A DNA stretch of 44,019 bases from Spirochaetales bacterium (GTDB lineage: Bacteria; Spirochaetota; Spirochaetia; JABEVK01). The position numbers and the translations under genes were made by a program. Below the pieces are notes generated by a model. That model was not told the origin of the DNA. It saw nothing but the letters and a program-made list of their open reading frames with translations, and searched no databases. Location: assembly GCA_947478845.1 (NCBI GenBank), contig CANJXC010000005.1, positions 144,246 to 188,264 on the forward strand, given 5' to 3'. Below are positions 23,841 to 32,597 of this stretch, one piece after another. Numbering within the stretch: the stretch's first letter is position 1; each line of letters opens with the position of its first letter.

Positions 23841-25112
23841 ATGTACAAGTCCCTTTCGAAAGACCAAGTAACCGCCAACTATTCGGCAGCCAAGCAGGCC
23901 TACGCACTGCTGGGGGTCGACACCGATGCGGTGGTCAAGGCCGCCGCCGCGGTTTCCATAAGCCTCCACTGCTGGCAGGGCGACGATGTCGTGGGTTTTG
24001 AAAACCCCGACCAGGTCCTCACCGGCGGAATCCTAGCCACCGGCAACTACCCCGGTAAGGCCCGCAATGCCGAGCAGCTCCGCTCAGACCTGGCAATGGC
24101 CGCTAGCCTCATCCCGGGCGCCAAGAAGGTTGCCCTCCACGGGCTCTACGCCGAAACTGGAAGCAAAAAGGTTCCCCGAGACGAACTGGGGCCCGAACAC
24201 TTCGCAAACTGGATTTCTTGGGCCCAAAAGACAAAACTCGGACTCGACTTCAATCCCAGCTTTTTTAGCCACCCCAAGGCCGACGACGGCACGCTCTCGG
24301 CTGCCGATAAGTCCACGCGCGAGTTCTGGGTCCGCCACGGCATTCAGAGCAGACGCATCGCCGCCGCCATGGGCAAGGCGACCGGAGCCCCGGCGGTCAA
24401 CAACGTCTGGATACCCGATGGCTCCAAGGATTACCCGGCCGACCGGCTCAGTCCGCGCCTTCGCCTCAAAGATTCGCTCGACGCCGTGTTCGCAGAAAAG
24501 TTTCCTGCCGACCACCTCATCGATGCGGTAGAGTGCAAGCTCTTTGGCATCGGCAGCGAGGCCTACGTTGTGGGTAGCCACGAGTTCTACATGGGTTATG
24601 CCGTGCAGAACAAAGTGACCCTGACGCTCGACATGGGGCATTTTCACCCCACAGAAACCATTGCCGACAAAATCCCGGGCATCCTGCCATTCGTTCCTGG
24701 TTTGATGCTGCACGTTAGCCGCGGCCTGCGCTGGGACTCCGACCACGTTGTTACCTACAACGACGACGTTCAGGCCGTTTTCAACGAGATTCAGCGCGCA
24801 GGCGCTTGGAACCGTGTCGCGGTGGGGCTCGACTTTTTCGATGCCAGCATCAACCGCATCATGGCGTGGACCATCGGCGCCCGCTCGGTCCGAAAGGCCA
24901 TTTTGGGTGCCCTTCTTGAGCCTTCAGGCCTTCTTCGCGACGAAGAAAAGTCAGGGCGCCTGGGTGCCCGCCTCGCCCTCATGGAGGAACTGAAAAATCT
25001 GCCCCTGGGAGCCGTCTACGACTACTTGTGCCTCAGCCAGAACGTGCCGAATGGAACCGCCTGGATCAATGCCAGCGACACCTACGAGAAGGAAGTACTC
25101 TCGAAGCGCTAG
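23841..25112 (+). CDS. rhaA: L-rhamnose isomerase
   Basis: A 423-residue enzyme converting L-rhamnose to L-rhamnulose. The N-terminal stretch VSISLHCWQGDDVVGFE matches the E. coli RhaA signature (HCWQGDDVSGFE), and the length is close to the usual 419. Further family segments include GLDFNPSFFSHPKA and LTLDMGHFHPTETIADK, which carry metal ligands. AAGGAG precedes the ATG. It is the second gene after the aldolase. RhaA enzymes are known to act also on L-lyxose, giving L-xylulose, which is relevant to the L-xylulose kinase encoded at 36369. Confidence 0.95.
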   Translation: MYKSLSKDQVTANYSAAKQAYALLGVDTDAVVKAAAAVSISLHCWQGDDVVGFENPDQVLTGGILATGNYPGKARNAEQLRSDLAMAASLIPGAKKVALHGLYAETGSKKVPRDELGPEHFANWISWAQKTKLGLDFNPSFFSHPKADDGTLSAADKSTREFWVRHGIQSRRIAAAMGKATGAPAVNNVWIPDGSKDYPADRLSPRLRLKDSLDAVFAEKFPADHLIDAVECKLFGIGSEAYVVGSHEFYMGYAVQNKVTLTLDMGHFHPTETIADKIPGILPFVPGLMLHVSRGLRWDSDHVVTYNDDVQAVFNEIQRAGAWNRVAVGLDFFDASINRIMAWTIGARSVRKAILGALLEPSGLLRDEEKSGRLGARLALMEELKNLPLGAVYDYLCLSQNVPNGTAWINASDTYEKEVLSKR

Positions 25113-25150
25113 TCCGGAGGTTACCTAACCAGGGCGAGCCTCGGGCTTCT

Positions 25151-25465
25151 CTAGTCTAGGTGAAACACCTCCCGCAGTTCCCCCACCACCGGGGAATTGT
25201 CGGGGTTGGTCTCCATGATATCGCCCATATAAGCCCACCACTTCTTCACCACGGCGGTGTTGGCGAGGTTGGCGCTGGTATCGTGGTCTTTGATTTTTTG
25301 GAAGGCAAAGAGCACCAGAGTCTTCAGATCGAGGTAAATGGAATAGTCGCTCACTCCGGCGTCTTCGAGTTCTTTGACCAGTTCGGGCCAAATCGCGTCG
25401 TGGCGTTTCTGGTACTCGGCTTCGAAGCCGGGCCTGAGTTTCATCGTGAAGGCTGCTCGTCTCAT
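25151..25465 (-). CDS. rhaM: L-rhamnose mutarotase
   Basis: A 104-residue protein, exactly the usual RhaM length, that speeds interconversion of the alpha and beta anomers of L-rhamnose. Family features are AFTMKLRPGFEAEYQKRH with the catalytic His near residue 21, SDYSIYLD, and KKWWAYMGDIMETNPDNSPV near the end. The ATG at 25465 overlaps the rhamnulokinase stop (ATGA) and CAGGAG precedes it; the frame is open far upstream but that part is antisense-like inside the kinase gene. It is convergent with rhaA, 38 bases away. Confidence 0.95.
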   Translation of the reverse strand: MRRAAFTMKLRPGFEAEYQKRHDAIWPELVKELEDAGVSDYSIYLDLKTLVLFAFQKIKDHDTSANLANTAVVKKWWAYMGDIMETNPDNSPVVGELREVFHLD

Positions 25466-26949
25466 TTTCTTGCTCCTGCGGTTGTGGATTTTTTCTGTTG
25501 GGCTTTCAAGTCTGCGAGTCGGCGGGCGGCCTTGAGCCAGGGTTCCCGTTCCGCTTGAGGCCGGTACACCACCGGCGGGAACGAATGGGCCACCAGGCGC
25601 CGGGCCTCGGCCTGATTCGCTACCAAACCCAAGGCCCGCGCCTGCACCACCAGGTTTCCCAAGCCGCTGGCCTCGACCGGACCTGCCAACACGGGCAAAC
25701 CGGTCGCATCGGCCGTGAGCTGGCACAAAAGTGTGTTTTGGCAACCACCGCCCACCAAGTGGATTTGGCTGAGCCGGAAGCCGCGGATAGTCTGGATTTC
25801 TTCGAGCGTCTTGCAGAAGGCCAGCACGAGGCTATCGATGCAGGCCCGCGCGTAACCGCCAGGGCCTTCGGGCTGGGTTTGGCCGCTGTGGTCCCAATAG
25901 GCCTCGAGGGCCGCCTTCATCGAGGCAGGCTGGAAAAACGAGGGGTCGTCGGCATCCACCAAGGCGCGGAAGCCCGGGGCCGCCCTGGCCGCCCTGGTGA
26001 GAGGGCCGAAGTCGGGACACTCAGGCCACGAGGCCTTGAGCTGCTGGATGAGCCACAGCCCCATGCAGTTTTTCAAGAAGCGGTAGGTGCCGTCGACGCC
26101 GGCTTCGTTGGTGAAGTTGGCCGCTCGGGCGGCCTCTCCGGTTTCAGCCTGAGTCGATTCGATCCCGATAAGGCACCAAGTGCCGGTGCAAATGTAGGCC
26201 GAAGTTTGGTCGGTAAACGGAACGGCCGCCACCGCGGAGCCCGTGTCGTGGGTTGCTGGAGCTACCAGCGACAAGGTATGGGGGCCCAATTGGGTGCCCT
26301 CGGTCAGCACCGTGCCGGGCCAAACGGGTTTGGTGAACAGGGAAGGTTCCACACCGAGGGCCTTGAGCGTGCTTTGATCCCAGTCGCGGGTACGGGCATC
26401 GAGCATTTGGGTGCTGCTGGAATTGCTGAGTTCGTTCACCAGCGGCCCGCCTAAACGGTGGAGAAGCCAGTCGGGCATCATGGCGAAACGGCGGGCTCGT
26501 GCCAGAGTGGCGGGCGAGGCTTGCTTCCAAGCGGCAAACTGAAAAAGGGTGTTGAAGTGCAACGTCTGGATTCCGGTACTCTGGTAAACGGCCTTTTCAC
26601 CGAGCAGCGCAAAGGTGGAGGCCATCACCTCGCGGGTGTGCTCGTTGCGGTAGCAGCGGGGGGCTTCCAGTGGGTTCCCATCTTCGCCGACCAGCACGAA
26701 GTCAACGGCCCAGCTGTCGAGGCCCAAACTGACCACGTGAGCGTCGCTGGAAACCAGAGAGAGCCCAAGGCGAATCTCGGTTTCGATGTGGTTAGCATCC
26801 CAGCGCAATAACCCGTCTTCCATGCGAGGAGGACTGCCAAAGCGGTGAATTTCGTTGAACTCCAGTTTTCCTTCGGATAATCGGCCGGCGATGACGCGAC
26901 CACTTCCGGCCCCCAAATCGACGGCCAGCAAAGTAGATGAAGCAGGCAT
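25462..26949 (-). CDS. rhaB: Rhamnulokinase
   Basis: A 495-residue FGGY-family kinase that phosphorylates L-rhamnulose at C1. The N-terminal ATPase-fold start is LAVDLGAGSGRVI, followed by GLDSWAVDFVLV, RCYRNEHT and MPDWLLHRLGG. The C-terminal nucleotide-site motif is IHLVGGGCQNTLLCQLTAD. The ATG has GGAGGAATT directly upstream. It forms an operon with the mutarotase. A GTGCATGGAC element 41 bases upstream probably links it to the AraC regulator. Confidence 0.95.
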   Translation of the reverse strand: MPASSTLLAVDLGAGSGRVIAGRLSEGKLEFNEIHRFGSPPRMEDGLLRWDANHIETEIRLGLSLVSSDAHVVSLGLDSWAVDFVLVGEDGNPLEAPRCYRNEHTREVMASTFALLGEKAVYQSTGIQTLHFNTLFQFAAWKQASPATLARARRFAMMPDWLLHRLGGPLVNELSNSSSTQMLDARTRDWDQSTLKALGVEPSLFTKPVWPGTVLTEGTQLGPHTLSLVAPATHDTGSAVAAVPFTDQTSAYICTGTWCLIGIESTQAETGEAARAANFTNEAGVDGTYRFLKNCMGLWLIQQLKASWPECPDFGPLTRAARAAPGFRALVDADDPSFFQPASMKAALEAYWDHSGQTQPEGPGGYARACIDSLVLAFCKTLEEIQTIRGFRLSQIHLVGGGCQNTLLCQLTADATGLPVLAGPVEASGLGNLVVQARALGLVANQAEARRLVAHSFPPVVYRPQAEREPWLKAARRLADLKAQQKKSTTAGARK

Positions 26950-26990
26950 AATTCCTCCGTTGATTATTTCAACACGTAAGACTCAGACCC

Positions 26991-27000
26991 GTCCATGCAC
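26991..27000 (-). promoter_or_regulatory. Candidate AraC half-site before rhaB
   Basis: GTGCATGGAC on the minus strand, 41 bases upstream of the rhaB start. It contains the ATGGAC core found twice upstream of the importer operon. A degenerate partner (ATGAGC) lies about 21 bases further upstream. Confidence 0.4.
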
Positions 27001-27058
27001 GATCACCGCTAGCTCATGGATATTTTGGCCCTAACCATTGGTTTGGACCTTCCTCGGT

Positions 27059-27313
27059 TTAACCAGCTTTGCCAGTTTCCAAGTAGCCCACCGTAGGCTC
27101 GGCCGCTAGATCTGCGTCCCGTTGGTTTCCTGCGGGATGAGGGGTATCGGCCGCTTGCCGGAGCCACACCCTAAGGCACAGGGCGCGTATAGTTTGCAGG
27201 TCTTCGCCGTTGAGCGTGGTGCCCGACCTTTCTTCAAGCAAATCTCGCAACTGGAACTCGTCGGCTTCGGGCATCAGTTCCAAAAGCTCGGGGACGAGGG
27301 CGTACAGGTTCAT
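27059..27313 (-). CDS. Small acidic protein of unknown function
   Basis: An 84-residue, Leu- and Glu-rich protein (LVPELLELMPEADEFQLRDLLEE) with no family that I recognise. A GCGAGG ribosome site precedes the ATG by about seven bases, and a plausible promoter (27341-27369) lies upstream, so it is likely real. It has no signal peptide or membrane segment. It is 79 bases downstream of, and on the same strand as, another small gene (27393-27650), with the predicted promoter lying mostly in that gap. Confidence 0.5.
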   Translation of the reverse strand: MNLYALVPELLELMPEADEFQLRDLLEERSGTTLNGEDLQTIRALCLRVWLRQAADTPHPAGNQRDADLAAEPTVGYLETGKAG

Positions 27314-27340
27314 GAATTACCTCGCAGGAAGTCTCCATGA

Positions 27341-27369
27341 AGTATACAAGTGTACGCTGTTTTCTACAA
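27341..27369 (-). promoter_or_regulatory. Candidate promoter for the 84-residue protein gene
   Basis: On the minus strand TATACT (27341-27346) is preceded by a 17-base spacer and TTGTAG (27364-27369). The -10 matches five of six bases and the -35 three of six. It lies 28 bases before the ATG at 27313. Confidence 0.35.
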
Positions 27370-27392
27370 GACAAATCGACAGCTAAGGCGGT

Positions 27393-27650
27393 CTAGTCGA
27401 GCAAAAACTTCACCGTGGCTTCGTCGAGTCCGGTGGTCAGCGAAATCTCGGCAATAGTGATGCCCTTAGATTCGAGCTGTTTGACGAAGGCCGTTGTTGA
27501 AATCTGCACCACATCGGCTTGAGACGCCGTAGAGGCGGAGGCCGTAGCGAAAATCGGGGACGGAAGCGGCGGCGAGGCTTGGATTCCGGTTGAGCCCGGT
27601 GCCATACCGACAGCTGGACCTCTTCCGTAGTTGGAAGAAATGGTACTCAT
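27393..27650 (-). CDS. Small protein of unknown function with a conserved-looking C-terminus
   Basis: An 85-residue protein. The first half is Ser/Gly/Ala/Pro-rich and probably disordered (STISSNYGRG; PPLPSPIFATASAS). The second half is a compact helix-like block, QADVVQISTTAFVKQLESKG then ITIAEISLTTGLDEATVKFLLD, resembling a short helix-turn-helix ('AEISLTTGLDEATV'). The ATG at 27650 has AAGGAGAG upstream; the frame runs a little further but without a better site. No signal peptide. I cannot name the function; a DNA- or protein-binding role for the C-terminal block is only a guess. Confidence 0.6.
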   Translation of the reverse strand: MSTISSNYGRGPAVGMAPGSTGIQASPPLPSPIFATASASTASQADVVQISTTAFVKQLESKGITIAEISLTTGLDEATVKFLLD

Positions 27651-27798
27651 GGTACTCTCCTTATTACCATTATGTACCCAAAAGGCCAAAAAAGGGTCAA
27701 CAATGTTTCAAATTCGCTGTTTTTAGAACTCAGGCAAGGCGACGGCTCCTGAAAAGGGTCTCATTGCAGGGAAGACTCTTCTTCTGTGAGGTGACATA

Positions 27799-28761
27799 AT
27801 GACCTTTATGGTTGATAAACAACTTCGTTTTCAGGGATTTCTGGTGAACTTACTCATGAAGGTAAAAAGTGAGACAAAGTACCTGAAAAGTTCCCAAAAA
27901 ATGGCCAAAAGCATGCGCTCGCTATCCGGCAGGGTCGCCAAAGGGTTGGATTGCCGCGAAGTTCAGGTGCCCCGAACCGGTGGTGGCACCATCCGCACCC
28001 GCATCTACATGCCCGAAGAGCCGCATTTTCCGCTGCCGGGGGTTCTCTGGCTCCATGGTGGAGGCTACGCTATCGGTGTACCGGAGCTCGACCACGCCAT
28101 GTACCAGCGCCTCATGGCGACCAGCCCCTGCATCATCGTGGCTCCAGACTACCGATTGTCTACCAAGTCTCCCTACCCGGCCGCGTTAAACGACTGTTAC
28201 GATGTCTTGCTGTGGATGCGCACCCAAATCACCGAGTTGGGCCTGCGTTCCAATCAGTTGATGGTTGGCGGCAATAGTGCCGGCGGTGGGCTCACGGCCG
28301 CCTTGACCCTGTTGGCCCGCGATCGGGCTGAAGTCAACTTAGCCTTTCAGATGCCGCTCTACCCCATGATTGACGACAGGATGACCAACCCTTCGGCGGT
28401 GGGAAACACCTCACCGGTATGGGACTCCAACTTGAACTTGTGGGCTTGGAAACTCTACCTAGGCGATCGCTTCGGTACCGAAGTTCCGGCGTATGCCGCC
28501 GCGTCACGGGCCACCGATTTCAGCCGCTTACCCCCCACAGCCACCTTCGTCGGCGACCTAGAGCCTTTTCGTGACGAGACGGTAGCGTATGTGAACAACC
28601 TGCGCGAGGCCGGAGTGAAGGTTGACTTTCAGGTGTACGAAGGCTGTTTCCATGGGTTTGATGCCGTCTGCCCGGGCGCGGAAGTCAGCCAGCGGGCGCT
28701 CGCCTTCCTGATGGAATCGTACAAAAAAGCAACCGAAACCTATTTCGCCGAGCAGCCGTAG
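27799..28761 (+). CDS. Alpha/beta hydrolase, hormone-sensitive-lipase-like esterase
   Basis: A 320-residue alpha/beta hydrolase of the HSL (class IV) esterase group. It shows the oxyanion HGGGYAIG near residue 91, the nucleophile elbow GNSAGGG, a downstream acid region GDLEPFRDE and the catalytic His in CFHGFD. It should hydrolyse short acyl esters, possibly acetylated sugars given the neighbourhood, but that is inference. GAGGTGAC precedes the ATG. No signal peptide, so probably cytoplasmic. It starts an operon with an aldo/keto reductase (23 bases on) and an MFS transporter. Confidence 0.88.
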   Translation: MTFMVDKQLRFQGFLVNLLMKVKSETKYLKSSQKMAKSMRSLSGRVAKGLDCREVQVPRTGGGTIRTRIYMPEEPHFPLPGVLWLHGGGYAIGVPELDHAMYQRLMATSPCIIVAPDYRLSTKSPYPAALNDCYDVLLWMRTQITELGLRSNQLMVGGNSAGGGLTAALTLLARDRAEVNLAFQMPLYPMIDDRMTNPSAVGNTSPVWDSNLNLWAWKLYLGDRFGTEVPAYAAASRATDFSRLPPTATFVGDLEPFRDETVAYVNNLREAGVKVDFQVYEGCFHGFDAVCPGAEVSQRALAFLMESYKKATETYFAEQP

Positions 28762-28784
28762 GCTGCCAGCCACAAAGGATACGT

Positions 28785-29765
28785 ATGGATTACATAAAAT
28801 TGGGGAACACTGGTCTGGACGTCTCGAGGCTTTGCCTGGGCTGCATGAGTTTCGGCGATGCCAAGACGTGGGTGCATGAATGGGTGCTCGATGAGTCCGA
28901 CAGCCGGGTGATCCTTAAGCGGGCCCTCGAACTGGGCATCAATTTCTTCGATACGGCCAACGTCTACTCTTTGGGCAAAAGCGAGGCCATTCTTGGCCGA
29001 GCCCTCAAGGACTTCGCAAAACGCGACGAGGTTGTGGTCGCCACCAAGGTGCATGGAAAGATGCGCGAGGGCCCCAATGGCTCCGGGTTATCCCGCAAGG
29101 CTATCCTGAGCGAAATAGACCAAAGCCTGAAACGCTTGGGGATGGACTACGTTGACCTTTACATCATCCACCGCTGGGACTACAACACGCCCATCGAAGA
29201 AACCATGGAGGCCCTGCACGACGTGGTGAAGGCCGGAAAGGTCCGCTACCTTGGGGCCTCGGCGATGTACGCCTGGCAGTTCCAGAAGGCCCTCCAGGTT
29301 GCCGATACCCACGGCTGGACCCGCTTTGTTTCGATGCAGAATCACCTCAACCTCATCTACCGCGAGGAGGAACGCGAAATGCTCCCCCTCTGCCGCGACC
29401 AAAACATTGCGCTTACGCCCTACAGTCCACTGGCAGCCGGCCGCCTTACGCGCAACCTAGAGGAAACCACCAAGCGGTTTCAAACCGACAAGATGGCCCG
29501 CTCCAAGTATGATTCCACCGTCGAAGCCGACAGCCTCGTAGTGGAGCGCCTGGTGGCGGTAGCCGAAAAACGCGGAATCCCACGGGTCGAAGTGGCGCTG
29601 GCGTGGGTGATGCAGAAGGCCCCGGTGAGCATTCCCATCGTGGGGGTGACAAAGCTCTCGCAACTCGAGAGCACGTTGCCCGCGTTGTCGGTGAAGCTCT
29701 CCATCGAGGAAGTGGCCTTCCTGGAAGAGCCTTACGTGCCTCACCGCGCCATAGGGGCACTTTAA
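28785..29765 (+). CDS. Aldo/keto reductase (YajO-like)
   Basis: A 326-residue NADPH-linked reductase of the AKR11/12-like branch. The start KLGNTGLDVSRLCLGCMSFG and the tetrad elements are clear: Asp and Tyr in FFDTANVYSLGKSE, Lys in VATKVHG and His in YIIHRWD. The C-terminal cofactor segment IPIVGVTKLSQLES is present. Its substrate is not predictable. It sits between an esterase and an MFS transporter whose start is one base after its stop, so the three probably act on one imported compound. Confidence 0.9.
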   Translation: MDYIKLGNTGLDVSRLCLGCMSFGDAKTWVHEWVLDESDSRVILKRALELGINFFDTANVYSLGKSEAILGRALKDFAKRDEVVVATKVHGKMREGPNGSGLSRKAILSEIDQSLKRLGMDYVDLYIIHRWDYNTPIEETMEALHDVVKAGKVRYLGASAMYAWQFQKALQVADTHGWTRFVSMQNHLNLIYREEEREMLPLCRDQNIALTPYSPLAAGRLTRNLEETTKRFQTDKMARSKYDSTVEADSLVVERLVAVAEKRGIPRVEVALAWVMQKAPVSIPIVGVTKLSQLESTLPALSVKLSIEEVAFLEEPYVPHRAIGAL

Positions 29766-29766
29766 G

Positions 29767-30978
29767 GTGGCCCGTCCCGCGGTCGTCGAACCGCAGTTTC
29801 GGGGGTTGTTTCTGGCTTTGTTTGGCGTTTTTGTGCTCTACGGCACCTCGATGACCATTATTGGGGCCACCCTGCCCCGCATTCTTGCCGATTTTCACTG
29901 GGACTACGTCACAGCCGGTGCGGTAATCGCCGCTGGGGCCATTGCCTACTTTTTGTCTGCGTTTGGTTCTGGCTATCTTATACAAGCTATAGGACCCAAA
30001 GCCACTGTCCTTATCGGGGTCGTCCTCGACTTGATTGGCTTGGCTATGTTTGGAACTTGGAGCGACCCGGTGGTCAATCTGGTTCTGAACCTGCTCATTG
30101 GCGTGGGCCAAGGTTGTATTGAAGTGACGATCAATTCGGCAGTGGTGCGCCTCGATACCAAAAAATCCGGTGCGCCTATGACCTTTATGCAGGGTGCCTT
30201 CGCACTGGGAGCCATTATTGGCCCCGTGGCACTGGCGGTGTTGCTGCAGGCCGGTGGTTCCTGGACGCTGGTTTACCAAGGTATGGCCGCCGTCTTCTTC
30301 CTTCTCTTGGTGGCGCTCGTTTTGTTGAAGTTCGACCTGCCGCTCGAGATGACCGCCTCGGATGCAGGCAACGGATCGCCGCCCCAAAAGGCCCGGCTGG
30401 CCTCCCACCCGGCCTATTGGATGGCGTTTCTGGTGCTGTTCCTGTACGTGGGAGTTGAGCTGGGAGTTTCCAACTGGATTTCTGAATACTTTATTCAGAG
30501 CTTCAAGCTTGACCCTTCGGCCGGCTCGACGCTCGTTTCTGTATTTTGGGTGGGAATCTTGGTGGGGCGGTTTGGAGTTCCTGTGGTGGCCCCTCGTTCT
30601 CACCCCGATCGGCTTCTGGTCGTCTTTACGGCAGTTGCGGCAGGCTTCATCGGCGTACTTACCGTCTTGGGGTTTTTTGCAGGCCCCTCGTGGATCGGGG
30701 TCGGGGTAGCGGCGGTTTTTGGGGCCGGACTGGGATGTTCCATCATTTACGGCATGGTGTTGACGTTAGTGGGCGCTACCTTTCCGTTTGCGCAAAGTCA
30801 GGCCATCGGTTTCGCGGCCACCGGTGGCGGCATCGGAGCCTTTTTGTTCCCCTTTGTGATGTCGGTGCTTTCACAAGCGTGGGGAATCCAGTGGGGCTTT
30901 GCCGCCTACGCAGGTTTCGCGGTGCTGATGACGGTGTCGGCCGTAGGGCTGGTACGCAGCGCTCGAAAGGCTGGCTGA
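29767..30978 (+). CDS. MFS transporter
   Basis: A 403-residue major facilitator superfamily protein with about 12 hydrophobic segments. It resembles the sugar-transporting or FucP-like branch more than drug exporters, though the substrate is not certain. The start is GTG, following the reductase stop by one base. It spans the inner membrane. Its stop TGA abuts the stop of the convergent SUMF1 gene (TGATCA), leaving no room for a separate terminator. Confidence 0.87.
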   Translation: MARPAVVEPQFRGLFLALFGVFVLYGTSMTIIGATLPRILADFHWDYVTAGAVIAAGAIAYFLSAFGSGYLIQAIGPKATVLIGVVLDLIGLAMFGTWSDPVVNLVLNLLIGVGQGCIEVTINSAVVRLDTKKSGAPMTFMQGAFALGAIIGPVALAVLLQAGGSWTLVYQGMAAVFFLLLVALVLLKFDLPLEMTASDAGNGSPPQKARLASHPAYWMAFLVLFLYVGVELGVSNWISEYFIQSFKLDPSAGSTLVSVFWVGILVGRFGVPVVAPRSHPDRLLVVFTAVAAGFIGVLTVLGFFAGPSWIGVGVAAVFGAGLGCSIIYGMVLTLVGATFPFAQSQAIGFAATGGGIGAFLFPFVMSVLSQAWGIQWGFAAYAGFAVLMTVSAVGLVRSARKAG

Positions 30979-31956
30979 TCAAGGGCGAACAACACGGAAA
31001 CCGACATCACTCCAAGAACCATCCGGGCCATGGGCGTCTCGAGCGGACACGTAGGTACAGCTGGTATCGTTGCGAAAACTTTCGCCCCGTATGATCCGCA
31101 ACGACCCGGAACCCGGGGCCACGTCGGGTCCGGTGGGATTCGTCTGGGCCTCACTAGGGTAGGCATCGTACCAGTCCCAGCACCATTCCCAGACATTTCC
31201 GCTCAAATCGTAAATCCCCAGTTCGTTGGCAATCTTGGTAGCAACATCGTGGCTTGTACCGATACTGTTCTCGGCAGTCCAGGCCACAAAACTGGCGGTG
31301 TTGCTTCCTGCGTAGATGTAGCCGTGTGTGCTGTTGCCACCGCGAGCTGCGAACTCACGCTCGGCTTCGGTGGGCAAGCGGTAACCATTGTTGGCGCGGT
31401 TCATGGTCACTGTGGCGCTGGTGATGGGGTAACCTGCCGAGGGGCTACGGCTAGTTACGGTGTAAACTGGTGTTAGTCCCTCTCGGTCACTTAGCTTGTT
31501 GCAGAACTCGACGGCATCGTACCAAGTGACTTGTTCGACAGGTCGACTGGTACCCGTGTAGTAACTTGGGTTGTTACCGGTTACAGCGGTGTATTGCGCC
31601 TGGGTGATCTCGGTGGCGCTCAAGTGAAAGGTTGCCAACGTAACGCTATGGGTTGGTAACTCATCGTTCCAGCCGATTGCCGATCCCATGGTGAAGGTAC
31701 CGCCAGCAACAACTTTCAGGGTGCCGATAGTGGTGGAGGTGAGGTCCGATAGCTGTGCTGGCGGAGGAGGGGCACTCCCGGGCGGCTGGTCAGTCTCAGT
31801 CGCGGCGGTTCCTGGTGTCGAGCTAGCGGCGGACTTCACTCCAGAGCCCGAGGGGTTGCAGCAACTCGTAGGCAGCAAGAACAGCCAAAACAAAATCAGG
31901 CAAAGATTCAGTGCCCCGGCGATTGATTGAACTCTCAACAAAACGACTCGCCCCAT
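30979..31956 (-). CDS. SUMF1/FGE-sulfatase-domain lipoprotein
   Basis: A 325-residue exported protein. A hydrophobic leader ends at a lipobox-like LPTSCC, followed by a Ser/Pro/Gly-rich linker (about 35-75) and a SUMF1-type domain (GGTFTMGS, THSVTLATFHLSATEITQ, YRLPTEAEREFAARG, VWEWCWDWY, GFRVVRP). The usual C-terminal RGGSF is RGESF here, and I see no pair of catalytic cysteines like true formylglycine-generating enzymes, so it is probably a C-type-lectin-fold binding or structural protein. I chose ATG 31956, with GGAG upstream, over the longer TTG start. Such lipoproteins are frequent in spirochaetes. Confidence 0.82.
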   Translation of the reverse strand: MGRVVLLRVQSIAGALNLCLILFWLFLLPTSCCNPSGSGVKSAASSTPGTAATETDQPPGSAPPPPAQLSDLTSTTIGTLKVVAGGTFTMGSAIGWNDELPTHSVTLATFHLSATEITQAQYTAVTGNNPSYYTGTSRPVEQVTWYDAVEFCNKLSDREGLTPVYTVTSRSPSAGYPITSATVTMNRANNGYRLPTEAEREFAARGGNSTHGYIYAGSNTASFVAWTAENSIGTSHDVATKIANELGIYDLSGNVWEWCWDWYDAYPSEAQTNPTGPDVAPGSGSLRIIRGESFRNDTSCTYVSARDAHGPDGSWSDVGFRVVRP

Positions 31957-32041
31957 CAATCGTCTCCGCAACAGAAGCCTCCGAAACGCTTTCTTCCTGC
32001 GCAACCTTAGTAAAACGTGTTGCTATCGTCAACTCTAAAAC

Positions 32042-32536
32042 TCATTTCCAGGCCTGAACCACTTCGTAGCTGTGGGTGTGGATTTCGAGGATGGTCCCAA
32101 ACGGGTCGCTGCAATAGGCCATTTTGAACACGTTGCCAGGTGGCCTATCGTCCCAAACCTTGGAAAGCTGTTTGCCCCCTGTTTCGACAATCTTGGCAAT
32201 CAGCCCGTCGATATCGGGGTCGGTGACGCAGAGGTGAAACGGGCCGCTCCTATCAAACTCAATGTCGGGTTCTCTATCACGATGAGGCGGATCAATCGAC
32301 TGGAAGAGTTCAACCCCCACACCACCTCCGGTAGACAAATGCGCTATCTTGAGCGAACGAAATCGTGGTCCCAAGACGTCCTTGGCGTGGCCACGGGTAT
32401 CGGCCTCCAAACTGATGGTCGTGGGCCCGGCAAAAACCCGGTATCCCAGCACTTCGGCATACCATCGGATGGCCGCGTCGATATCCGAAACTCCGATTCC
32501 AATGTGGTTCAGTGGTCGTGGTGCGGTTTTGGTCAT
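32042..32536 (-). CDS. VOC-superfamily (glyoxalase-like) protein
   Basis: A 164-residue protein with two vicinal-oxygen-chelate beta-alpha-beta-beta-beta units. It begins PLNHIGIGVSDIDAAIRWYAEVLG (His11 as first metal ligand), then VGVELFQ, GPFHLCVTD and YCSDPFGTILEIHTHS, which give the other metal-ligand positions. Members include lyases, epimerases and dioxygenases; the substrate is unknown. AAGGGA precedes the ATG. It is divergent from the pyranase/cupin operon. Confidence 0.85.
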   Translation of the reverse strand: MTKTAPRPLNHIGIGVSDIDAAIRWYAEVLGYRVFAGPTTISLEADTRGHAKDVLGPRFRSLKIAHLSTGGGVGVELFQSIDPPHRDREPDIEFDRSGPFHLCVTDPDIDGLIAKIVETGGKQLSKVWDDRPPGNVFKMAYCSDPFGTILEIHTHSYEVVQAWK

Positions 32537-32597
32537 TTTTTGTTTCCCTTGGAGCTCTTCCTATCAAAGAAAGGCAGGCCGGGCAAGGAGGCCAACC

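Noticed and set aside
25498-26454. 318-codon plus-strand frame opposite rhamnulokinase
   Set aside because: Antisense shadow; the minus strand matches RhaB over its length.
29446-30603. 385-codon minus-strand frame across the reductase and MFS genes
   Set aside because: Covers parts of two well-supported plus-strand genes and has no domain.
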